From: Pseudomonadota bacterium
GTDB taxonomy: Bacteria > Pseudomonadota > Gammaproteobacteria > Xanthomonadales > Xanthomonadaceae
DNA: 8,740 nt
NCBI GenBank assembly: GCA_023391775.1
Contig: JAEWAG010000423.1
Span: forward strand, 1 to 8,740
Direction: 5' to 3'
The position numbers and the translations under genes are program-made. Positions 1 to 7,292 of the stretch are shown one piece after another (position 1 is the first letter of the stretch; each line of letters begins with the position of its first letter). Under the pieces are notes generated by a model that worked only from the letters and a program-made list of their open reading frames with translations, had not been told where the DNA came from and did not search any database.

Positions 1-12
1 CCCGCCCCCCCC

Positions 13-57
13 GGGCGGCGCCGCCCCGGGTGCTGGCGGTGCCGGCCGCGGGCCGGC
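13..57. repeat. GC-rich inverted repeats downstream of the RcnB-family gene
   Basis: Two separate self-complementary blocks follow the stop codon at 64-66 on the minus strand. One is a perfect 14-bp palindrome at 13-26 (GGGCGGCGCCGCCC). The other is a 7-bp stem, GCCGGCC at 41-47 and GGCCGGC at 51-57, with a 3-nt loop; it overlaps another 12-bp palindrome at 52-63. No T-run follows either on the minus strand, so a classical intrinsic terminator is not shown. They may be transcript 3' end structures, or simply a result of the extreme GC content. Confidence 0.4.
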
Positions 58-63
58 GCCGGC

Positions 64-531
64 TCAGTGGTGCAGGATCAGGTCGGCGATGATGCCGGTG
101 GCGATGGCCACCAGCAGCATGTTGCCCCGGTCGTCACGCACCCAGTGGTGCCCGTGCGGCGGGCGGCGCAGCTGGTAACGCGGGTAATCGTGGACCACGT
201 AGACCGGGCCGCTGTAGTAGTCGCGGTAGCGCTGTCCGCGCGCCCAGGCATGCGGCGGCGGGCCCGGGCGGTGGTGCACGCCCTTCACGTAGGGCTGGGA
301 GCGGCGGGCGTCGCGGTAGCCGCGCTCGTACCCGGAGCGGTAGTGGGCGCGGTCGTCCCGGCGATGATGCTTGCCGCGGGGGCCGTGGTTGCCCCGGCGC
401 TCATGCCCGCGGTCGTGCCCGCGGTCCCAGCCGTGGCGGCCATGGCGGTCGCCGGCGGCTTCGGCCGGCGGCGCGGCAGCGCCGCAGCCGATCAGGGCGG
501 CGAGGGTCAGTGCAATCAGGTGAGGGCGCAT
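64..531 (-). CDS. RcnB-family secreted His/Arg-rich protein
   Basis: A 155-residue exported protein. The C-terminal third (YVVHDYPRYQL, then GHHWVRDDRGNMLLVAIATG and a short hydrophobic tail ending ILHH) matches the RcnB/DUF-type module of small periplasmic proteins; in E. coli RcnB takes part in nickel/cobalt homeostasis, but most family members are uncharacterised. Residues 1-25 form a signal sequence (MRPHLIALTLAALIGC, then AAAPPAEAA). Residues 26-100 are low complexity, rich in H, R, G and D, with repeated RGH[DE]R units that could bind metal; this is inference. The ATG at 531 is preferred over an ATG at 636, because it puts the signal sequence at the N terminus and has GGGAG at 539-543 with 7 nt spacing. 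The residue preceding helix end could give either a lipoprotein (L13-I-G-C16) or AEA-type cleavage. It diverges from ettA. The specific function is unproven. Confidence 0.82.
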   Translation of the reverse strand: MRPHLIALTLAALIGCGAAAPPAEAAGDRHGRHGWDRGHDRGHERRGNHGPRGKHHRRDDRAHYRSGYERGYRDARRSQPYVKGVHHRPGPPPHAWARGQRYRDYYSGPVYVVHDYPRYQLRRPPHGHHWVRDDRGNMLLVAIATGIIADLILHH

Positions 532-644
532 GGGTCGGCTCCCGGTGGGTGACGGCCCCATCTTGCCTATCCCGGCTGAACCGTGTCCCTGCGAAACCGG
601 TTCCAGCGACGGCACTGCCTGAGCGTGTTCAGCCACCAGCCAGC

Positions 645-676
645 GTGACGCCGGCGTCGGCCGGGGCCGCTATAAT
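645..676 (+). promoter_or_regulatory. Probable sigma-70 promoter of ettA
   Basis: A perfect -10 hexamer TATAAT lies at 671-676 in a region that is otherwise nearly free of A/T. The best -35 candidate, GTGACG at 645-650, matches four of six consensus bases but is 20 bp from the -10, longer than the usual 16-18 bp; hexamers at normal spacing match poorly. Transcription would start near 682-684, leaving a leader of about 60 nt before the ettA ATG. The -10 is convincing and the -35 is weak. Confidence 0.5.
647..658. promoter_or_regulatory. 12-bp perfect palindrome overlapping the ettA promoter
   Basis: GACGCCGGCGTC at 647-658 reads the same on both strands. It sits between the candidate -35 and the -10 at 671, where a repressor dimer could block RNA polymerase. 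It is also within the divergent region shared with the RcnB-family gene. No regulator family is recognised from the site, and GC-rich palindromes of this length do arise by chance in such DNA, so an operator role is only a possibility. Confidence 0.25.
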
Positions 677-703
677 TGGCAGTTCCCCCAGAATCCATCG
701 CCT

Positions 704-725
704 CCTGCCCGCCCGGGCAGGCGGG
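704..725 (+). promoter_or_regulatory. Hairpin(s) in the ettA 5' leader
   Basis: CCTGCCC at 704-710 pairs with GGGCAGG at 715-721 around a 4-nt loop. An overlapping alternative pairs CCCGCC at 708-713 with GGCGGG at 720-725, so the two cannot form together. Both end before the ribosome binding site GGAGA at 734-738, which remains single stranded in either fold. A role in mRNA stability or translational control of ettA is conceivable but nothing in the sequence proves it. Confidence 0.35.
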
Positions 726-742
726 TCGCGCACGGAGAGACC

Positions 743-2407
743 ATGTCCTCGCAGTACATCTACACCATGAACCGGGTCAGCAAGGTGGTCCCGCCGAAGC
801 GGCAGATCATCAAGGACATCTCGCTGAGCTTCTTCCCGGGCGCCAAGATCGGCCTGCTCGGACTCAACGGCGCCGGCAAGTCGACCGTGCTCAAGATCAT
901 GGCCGGCGTCGACCAGGACTTCGAGGGCGAGGCCCGTCCGCAGCCCGGCACCAAGGTCGGCTACCTGCCACAGGAGCCGCAGCTGGATCCGGAGCAGACC
1001 GTGCGCGAGGCCGTGGAGGAAGGCGTCGGCGAGGTGCTGCAGGCCCAGGCCGCGCTGGACCGGGTCTATGCCGCCTACGCCGAGGAAGGCGCCGATTTCG
1101 ACGCGCTGGCCAAGGAGCAGGAGCGCCTGGAGGCGATCCTCGCCAGCGGTGACGCGCACACCCTGGAACAGCAGCTGGACGTGGCTGCCGACGCGCTGCG
1201 CCTGCCGCCGTGGGACGCCAAGATCGGCAACCTGTCCGGCGGCGAGAAGCGCCGCGTGGCCCTGTGCCGCCTGCTGCTGCAGAAGCCGGACATGCTGCTG
1301 CTGGACGAGCCGACCAACCACCTGGACGCCGAGTCGGTGGAGTGGCTGGAGCAGTTCCTGGCCCGCTACACCGGCACCGTGGTGGCGGTGACCCATGACC
1401 GCTACTTCCTCGACAACGCCGCCGAGTGGATCCTCGAGCTGGACCGCGGCCGCGGCATCCCGTGGAAGGGCAACTACACCGAGTGGCTGCAGCAGAAGGA
1501 AGAGCGGCTCAAGCAGGAAGAGAACCAGGAGAAGGCCCGCCAGAAGGCCATCCAGAAGGAACTGGAGTGGGCGCGGCAGAACGCCAAGGGCGGCCGCTCC
1601 AAGGGCAAGGCGCGCCTGGCCCGCCTGGACGAGCTGCAGTCGGTGGAGTACCAGCGCCGCAACGAGACCAACGAGATCTTCATCCCGCCGGGCGAGCGCC
1701 TGGGCAATTCGGTCATCGAGTTCAAGAACGTCTCCAAGCGCTTCGGCGAGCGCCTGCTGATCGACAACCTGTCGATGATCATCCCGCCGGGTGCGATCGT
1801 CGGCATCATCGGCCCCACCGGCGCCGGCAAGTCGACCCTGTTCAAGATGATCACCGGCCAGGAGAAGCCGGATTCGGGCGAGATCGTGATCGGCCCGACG
1901 GTGAACCTGGCCTACGTGGACCAGAGCCGCGACAAGCTGGAAGGCGACAAGACCGTGTTCGAGGAAGTGTCCGGTGGCCTGGACATCCTCAACATCAACG
2001 GCGTGGAGATCCAGTCGCGCGCCTACATCGGCCGCTTCAACTTTAAGGGCCAGGACCAGCAGAAGCGCGTCGGCTCGCTGTCCGGCGGTGAACCCGGCCG
2101 CCTGCACATGGCCAAGACCCTGTTGCAGGGCGGCAACGTGCTGCTGCTGGACGAACCGTCCAACGACCTGGACATCGAGACCCTGCGCGCACTGGAGGAT
2201 GCCCTGCTGGAGTTCCCGGGCAACACGTTCGTGATCTCGCACGACCGCTGGTTCCTGGACCGCATCGCCACCCACATCATCGCCTTCGAGGGCGACTCGC
2301 ACGTGGAGTTCTTCCAGGGCAACTACCGCGAGTACGAGGAAGACAAGAAGCGCCGCATGGGCGACGAGGCCGGCCCCAAGCGGCTGCGCTTCAAGGCCCT
2401 GAAGTAA
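743..2407 (+). CDS. ettA: Energy-dependent translational throttle protein EttA (ABC-F ATPase)
   Basis: A 554-residue cytoplasmic ABC-F protein that, in E. coli, binds the ribosomal E site and gates entry into elongation according to ATP/ADP ratio. Length and sequence follow E. coli EttA (555 residues) end to end, including the N-terminal YTMNRVSKVVPPKR. NBD1 has Walker A GLNGAGKST at 40-48, signature LSGGE at 164-168 and Walker B with D188-E189. An arm insertion lies around 95-140. The inter-domain linker carries the basic SKGKARLARLDEL stretch near 290. NBD2 has Walker A GPTGAGKST at 357-365, signature LSGGEPGR at 446-453 and Walker B with D470-E471. Catalytic glutamates are intact. NBD2 differs from E. 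coli at T359 (Asn), P451 (Arg) and S473 (Thr). The ATG at 743 is preceded by GGAGA. Identity is near certain; the effect of the NBD2 changes is unknown. Confidence 0.95.
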   Translation: MSSQYIYTMNRVSKVVPPKRQIIKDISLSFFPGAKIGLLGLNGAGKSTVLKIMAGVDQDFEGEARPQPGTKVGYLPQEPQLDPEQTVREAVEEGVGEVLQAQAALDRVYAAYAEEGADFDALAKEQERLEAILASGDAHTLEQQLDVAADALRLPPWDAKIGNLSGGEKRRVALCRLLLQKPDMLLLDEPTNHLDAESVEWLEQFLARYTGTVVAVTHDRYFLDNAAEWILELDRGRGIPWKGNYTEWLQQKEERLKQEENQEKARQKAIQKELEWARQNAKGGRSKGKARLARLDELQSVEYQRRNETNEIFIPPGERLGNSVIEFKNVSKRFGERLLIDNLSMIIPPGAIVGIIGPTGAGKSTLFKMITGQEKPDSGEIVIGPTVNLAYVDQSRDKLEGDKTVFEEVSGGLDILNINGVEIQSRAYIGRFNFKGQDQQKRVGSLSGGEPGRLHMAKTLLQGGNVLLLDEPSNDLDIETLRALEDALLEFPGNTFVISHDRWFLDRIATHIIAFEGDSHVEFFQGNYREYEEDKKRRMGDEAGPKRLRFKALK

Positions 2408-2414
2408 GCTCCCG

Positions 2415-2444
2415 CCGGCCGCCTCGCGCGGCCGGTTCCTTTTC
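2415..2444 (+). terminator. Intrinsic terminator after ettA
   Basis: A perfect 8-bp stem, CCGGCCGC at 2415-2422 and GCGGCCGG at 2428-2435, encloses a CTCGC loop and is followed by TTCCTTTTCC. The T tract is interrupted by two C residues, so termination may be incomplete. It begins 8 nt after the ettA stop and lies inside the 64-bp gap to the permease gene, in which I see no good promoter. Partial read-through into the permease is therefore plausible. Confidence 0.65.
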
Positions 2445-2471
2445 CAGCCGCCACGAGGAAGGAGCACGCCC

Positions 2472-3788
<1,317 letters not shown>

Positions 3789-3806
3789 GCGGCGGCAATG
3801 CAGGAC

Positions 3807-3829
3807 GGACCTGCCCTCGCGGCAGGCCC
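3807..3829 (-). terminator. Hairpin between convergent permease and DUF6445 genes
   Basis: CCTGCC at 3810-3815 and GGCAGG at 3821-3826 form a stem around a 5-nt loop. In minus-strand RNA the stem extends to 9 bp with one G-U pair, whereas the plus-strand version has an A/C mismatch at that position. It lies 11 nt beyond the DUF6445 stop and 18 nt beyond the permease stop. No U tract follows on either strand, so it may be a stability element or a weak terminator that ends the minus-strand operon. Confidence 0.35.
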
Positions 3830-3840
3830 GCGCCATGCTT

Positions 3841-4539
3841 CTACGGAATCACGTCGATGAAGGTGTTGATCGACAGCCGTCCGGTGAGCGGATCGGCCGG
3901 CGGCACCGCCAGGTTGTCGATGGTGGCCGAGTGCAGCGAGTTGCGCCGGTACATCACCAGCCGGTTGAACAGGCCATCGACCTGGCCGATGCGCTCGAAC
4001 ATCGGCGTGTCCTCGCCGATGTAGCCCGGACCGGGCGCGTCTGGCCCCTGGGCCTCGCGCTCCAGCTGGCGGTAGTAGGCGTCGCGCCGGGCCTCGTCCA
4101 CGTATTCGTAGCCGGTGGCCCGGTGCCGGTAGAACGCCGTGCCGCCCCAGTTGCCGTGGAACAGGTAATGCACCGAGGCCAGGCCCTGGTGCGAGGCCGA
4201 ATCGATGTGCGGGATGCGCTGCAGGAAGACCAGCTGTTCCGGCGGCTGGGTGATCAGCGAATAGTGGCAGGTGGGAAAGCGCAGGCGTCCGGGCTGCAGG
4301 CCGAAGACGTCGACCAGCAGCGGCTGTACCAGCCGCTCCAGGAACACTTCGTACGAGGCCGGCGCCCGCGCACGGATGCCCGGAAAGAACGCGCCCTGAC
4401 GGCTGAAGTCCATGCGCGACGCCTTGCGCACCAGCCGCTCCGGCTCGGCCACCAGCTGGTCGATGACCAGCAGCGGCGCCCCCTCGGCGCCGATCCGCTG
4501 CACCTGCATGCGCAGGCCGGGGTGCGGCTCGATCAGCAT
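3841..4539 (-). CDS. DUF6445 protein; predicted 2-oxoglutarate/Fe(II) dioxygenase
   Basis: A 232-residue soluble protein of the DUF6445 type often found beside tryptophan-halogenase genes; no function is established. Its C-terminal half has the order expected of a double-stranded beta-helix Fe(II)/2-oxoglutarate oxygenase: H111-x-D113 in QRIPHID, a GGTAFYRH turn at 132-139, H203 in NSLHSA, and GRLSINTFI with R221 eighteen residues later, the place of the 2-oxoglutarate-binding Arg in prolyl-hydroxylase-like enzymes. That reading is my inference from motif order and spacing. No signal peptide or membrane segment is visible. The ATG at 4539 lies 7 nt after the halogenase stop, with only a weak GGTGA upstream, so translational coupling is likely. 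It is the last gene of the run and ends with TAG. Confidence 0.85.
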   Translation of the reverse strand: MLIEPHPGLRMQVQRIGAEGAPLLVIDQLVAEPERLVRKASRMDFSRQGAFFPGIRARAPASYEVFLERLVQPLLVDVFGLQPGRLRFPTCHYSLITQPPEQLVFLQRIPHIDSASHQGLASVHYLFHGNWGGTAFYRHRATGYEYVDEARRDAYYRQLEREAQGPDAPGPGYIGEDTPMFERIGQVDGLFNRLVMYRRNSLHSATIDNLAVPPADPLTGRLSINTFIDVIP

Positions 4540-4546
4540 CTGCCGG

Positions 4547-6178
4547 TCACCGGACCAGGCCCCCGCCGAGCCCCGCGATCTTCCCGGTCACGCGCTCGTG
4601 CTGCCGCGCGCGTGCGTACATCTGCTCCCAGGCCGAAGGCGGTGCCTTGCAGTAACTGTCGAGGAACTGCTGGTGGCTGGGCATCTTCGCCACCACGGCG
4701 TCGATGGGCCGGCGCACACCCTCGAGCAGGCGCTTGAGATCGGCATCCGACAACGCTCGGGTCAGCGGATGGTGGTTCTGGGGCATCACGCCCTGGCCGA
4801 GCATGCAGTGGGTCCAGGAATCGAGGCGGAACAGCTCGTCCTCGCCCTGCCAGGCGTAGCCGGTCTCGCGGAACACCTGGATACGCTCGGCCAGGCCCGG
4901 CGGCAGTTCCATTTCCCGGCAGTGCTTCCACAACGGCTCGTCGCGCTGGTTGAGGTGGTAATGCAGCACGACGAAATCACGCACGTGCTCCAGCTCCTGG
5001 CGGTTGACCTGGTTGTAGCGGTCCACCGCGGCCTGGCTGATGCCCTCGAACGGGAAGAACTGCACCAGGCGGGTGACCGCGCTCAGGGTCAGGTGGATGC
5101 TGGTGGACTCCAGCGGCTCGATGAAGCCGCTCGCCAGCCCCAGGGAGACCACGTTCTTGTTCCAGGACTTGAGCCGGCGCCCGGCGCGGAACGGGATGAT
5201 CCACGGGTCACGCAGCGGCTTGGCCGGGTTCTCGGCGAGCAGCTTGGCGGTCGCCTCGTCGTCGGACATGTATGCATCGGAGAACACGATGCCGCACCCG
5301 ATCCGGTGCTGGAGCGCGATCTTCCAGTGCCAGCCGGCCTCGTGCGCGATCGCGCGCGTGTACGGCACCGCCGGCCCGTCGGCCTCGGTCTGCAGCGCCA
5401 CCGCACGGTTGCTTGGCAACCAGTGGGTCCAGTCCTCGTAACCGGTGTGCAGCGCCTGTTCGCTCAACACCGCGCGCGCGCCGGTGCAGTCGATGGACAG
5501 GTCGCCCTCGATGACCTGGCCGTCCTCCAGCACCAGCGCCTCCACGAAACCGCTGTCCGGGTGCTGGCGCACCTGGGCGATCTTGCCCTCGATGCGCTTG
5601 AGCCCGCTGCCTTCGCACCGGACGCGCATGAACGCGGCGTACAGGCCGGCATCGAAGTGGTACGCATAGCTGACGTCGCTGCGCTCCATCGACGTGGCCT
5701 CCTGGGCCCAGCGCGTGGACCAGCCCTGGGGGTTCTGCCCGCCGTTGAACAGGGCGAACCGGTCCTTGCGCGCGGCCGCGGTCTCCAGGCAGTAGTCGCC
5801 AAGGTCGCTCTGCATGCCGCGGCGGCGGCTTTCCAGCCAGAACTGGTGGAAGTCGACCGACCAGGTGTTCACGCCGGTGGTGCCGAACGGATGGAAGTAG
5901 TGCGAGCCGGGGCGGATCCAGTTCTCAAACGAGATCGCCAGCTTGTAACTACCGGCGACCGCGCTCAGGAACTCGCGCTCGTCGATCTGCAGCAGCTTGT
6001 GGAAGGTCCGGATGGTCGGGATCGTGGACTCGCCCACGCCGACGGTGCCGACCTGCTCGGACTCGACCAGGGTGATGTCGAGCAGGTCGCGGAACTGGTG
6101 GGTCAGCGCGCAGGCGGCCACCCAGCCCGCGGTGCCACCCCCTGCGATCACGACCTTTCGAATCCGGTTCTTTTCCAA
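4547..6178 (-). CDS. Flavin-dependent halogenase, tryptophan halogenase family
   Basis: A 543-residue FADH2-dependent enzyme of the tryptophan 7-halogenase family (Trp_halogenase, PF04820), which makes HOCl or HOBr at the flavin and passes it through a tunnel to the substrate. The nucleotide-binding motif GGGTAGW is at 13-19. Lys79 in SYKLAISFENW and Glu357 in EPLESTS fall at the same numbers as the catalytic Lys79/Glu357 of RebH. The WxWxIP motif is WHWKIA at 283-288, with Ala288 for Pro. The start is the TTG at 6178, because AGGAGG at 6186-6191 lies 7 nt upstream; the in-frame GTG at 6208 would place that site inside the gene. No flavin reductase is encoded in the window. The native substrate is unknown; enzymes from similar loci accept indoles in vitro, which does not prove that they act on free tryptophan. 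Confidence 0.93.
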   Translation of the reverse strand: MEKNRIRKVVIAGGGTAGWVAACALTHQFRDLLDITLVESEQVGTVGVGESTIPTIRTFHKLLQIDEREFLSAVAGSYKLAISFENWIRPGSHYFHPFGTTGVNTWSVDFHQFWLESRRRGMQSDLGDYCLETAAARKDRFALFNGGQNPQGWSTRWAQEATSMERSDVSYAYHFDAGLYAAFMRVRCEGSGLKRIEGKIAQVRQHPDSGFVEALVLEDGQVIEGDLSIDCTGARAVLSEQALHTGYEDWTHWLPSNRAVALQTEADGPAVPYTRAIAHEAGWHWKIALQHRIGCGIVFSDAYMSDDEATAKLLAENPAKPLRDPWIIPFRAGRRLKSWNKNVVSLGLASGFIEPLESTSIHLTLSAVTRLVQFFPFEGISQAAVDRYNQVNRQELEHVRDFVVLHYHLNQRDEPLWKHCREMELPPGLAERIQVFRETGYAWQGEDELFRLDSWTHCMLGQGVMPQNHHPLTRALSDADLKRLLEGVRRPIDAVVAKMPSHQQFLDSYCKAPPSAWEQMYARARQHERVTGKIAGLGGGLVR

Positions 6179-6185
6179 GGTGTCC

Positions 6186-6191
6186 CCTCCT
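6186..6191 (-). promoter_or_regulatory. Shine-Dalgarno site that sets a TTG start for the halogenase
   Basis: The minus strand reads AGGAGG at 6191-6186, then 7 nt, then TTG at 6178-6176, followed by codons for EKNRIRKVVIAGGG. This is the ideal position of a ribosome binding site for the TTG. The alternative GTG at 6208 lacks such a site and would add ten residues (RRALGGGDT-like) not expected before the flavin motif. This start also aligns the catalytic residues with RebH numbering. Confidence 0.75.
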
Positions 6192-6231
6192 CCAAGGGCC
6201 CGGCGCACGGCGCGCGGGCAGTTGTGCAGAT

Positions 6232-6249
6232 GGCGCCGCGCGCGGCGCC
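6232..6249. repeat. 18-bp perfect palindrome between cupin and halogenase genes
   Basis: GGCGCCGCGCGCGGCGCC at 6232-6249 is identical to its own reverse complement. It lies in the 90-nt gap between the stop of the cupin gene (6269) and the TTG of the halogenase (6178), the only sizeable gap inside the four-gene run. In RNA it would fold into a very stable GC hairpin. No U tract follows, so it is more likely an intercistronic mRNA stability or processing element than a terminator, if it has a role. Confidence 0.5.
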
Positions 6250-6268
6250 GGTTCCGTCGACCTGCCGG

Positions 6269-7291
6269 TCAGCGGTTGAGCCTGGCGATAATGGCGGCAC
6301 GCATGCGCCGGGCAGCGGCCTCGTCGAACGGTGCCAGCTCGCCGCGTGCCTGCTCCGGCAGGTGCTCCCCGGCACGCTCGGCCGGGCCGAACACGTAGTA
6401 CTCGAACAGTTCCTTCCACGCCCGCTTCTCGTGCTCGGGACGGTCGCGGATGGACCACAGCGCGAGGTTGAGCGCGTGCATCGGCGTGGGGATCCACTCC
6501 GGCATGCTGCTCCACCAGTAGTTCACCAGCACGGTGAACGGGTCCAGCCCCTGCACGTGGTGCCACCACAGGCTGGGGATGAAAATCGCATCCCCGGGCT
6601 CCAGCACGACGGTCTGCCCGGCTTCCATCGCCGCCGCAAAGCGCGGGTGGCGCTGCAGGTCCGGCGCGTCGAAATCGACCACGCTGACCGCCTGGCCACC
6701 CGGGGTGGGCTGCAGCGGGCCGGGGTACAGGTTGTGCACCTGTTCGGGCGGGAACACGGTGAAACGGCGCCGGCCGACCGCGCAGCAGGCGATGTTGCTG
6801 GGTGCGTCGTAGTGGCACGAGGCGGTGACCCGGTTTCCGATCCAGATGGCCGGCGGCGCGGACACGCCATGGCGCTCCAGGCCCAGGTCGCTGTGCTGGC
6901 GCAGCGAGGGCAGGCAGTAGTCCACCAGCAGCGAGGCCACGTAGTACGTCGGCGGCGCCGGGTCGTCCAGGTAACCGGCCAGTTCGTCCAGCACCTGGTC
7001 CAGGGTGCCGCGCCGCACCTGGCAGTTGAGCCCGGTGAATTCGGGGTTGTAGAACGGGCGTCCCGCGGTGGACGGCTCGCCCCAGTTGTACTGCACCGGA
7101 CGGCCGTTGTAGTGCCCGCGCAGGTGGGCCATGGCCGCATGTGGCGACTCGATGCCCGCCCTGACCAGGCTCCAGTCCCGCGCCAGCCCCGGCATCACCG
7201 TCGGCACGTTGTCGGACAGCAGGCGAGCGACCGGCAGGGTCTCGGGCGTGCAACCCTCGAGGACGCGTATCGGGGCCAGCCGGTCGAACAT
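6269..7291 (-). CDS. Cupin-like (JmjC/FIH-type) Fe(II)/2-oxoglutarate oxygenase
   Basis: A 340-residue soluble protein of the Cupin_8 / JmjC-like family (PF13621 type), relatives of factor-inhibiting-HIF hydroxylase, which hydroxylate proteins or small molecules with Fe(II), O2 and 2-oxoglutarate. The metal triad is visible: H160-x-D162 in ASCHYDAPSN and H244 in IPSLWWHHV, preceded by the EPGDAIFIP strand. GRRRFTVFPPEQ at 173-184 matches the FIH segment that carries the 2-oxoglutarate-binding lysine; here that place is Arg175. The ATG at 7291 is chosen: it begins one nucleotide after the SapC TGA, giving stop-start coupling, while an in-frame GTG at 7321 would overlap SapC by 29 nt. Upstream Shine-Dalgarno is weak. 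Its position between SapC and a halogenase is the usual order in this cluster type. The substrate is unknown. Confidence 0.9.
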   Translation of the reverse strand: MFDRLAPIRVLEGCTPETLPVARLLSDNVPTVMPGLARDWSLVRAGIESPHAAMAHLRGHYNGRPVQYNWGEPSTAGRPFYNPEFTGLNCQVRRGTLDQVLDELAGYLDDPAPPTYYVASLLVDYCLPSLRQHSDLGLERHGVSAPPAIWIGNRVTASCHYDAPSNIACCAVGRRRFTVFPPEQVHNLYPGPLQPTPGGQAVSVVDFDAPDLQRHPRFAAAMEAGQTVVLEPGDAIFIPSLWWHHVQGLDPFTVLVNYWWSSMPEWIPTPMHALNLALWSIRDRPEHEKRAWKELFEYYVFGPAERAGEHLPEQARGELAPFDEAAARRMRAAIIARLNR

Positions 7292-7292
7292 G

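Noticed and set aside
597..609. CCGGTTCCAGCGA occurs at 597-609 and again at 8153-8165
   Set aside because: A 13-bp match is expected by chance in a GC-rich window of this size, and the flanks do not match, so it is not treated as a repeat or shared operator.
574..634. 8-bp inverted repeat GGCTGAAC (574-581) and GTTCAGCC (627-634)
   Set aside because: The arms are 45 nt apart and short; chance occurrence is likely and no other promoter element aligns with them.
532..636. N-terminal extension of the RcnB-family gene to the ATG at 636
   Set aside because: It would bury the signal sequence 35 residues inside the protein, while the ATG at 531 has a good ribosome binding site.
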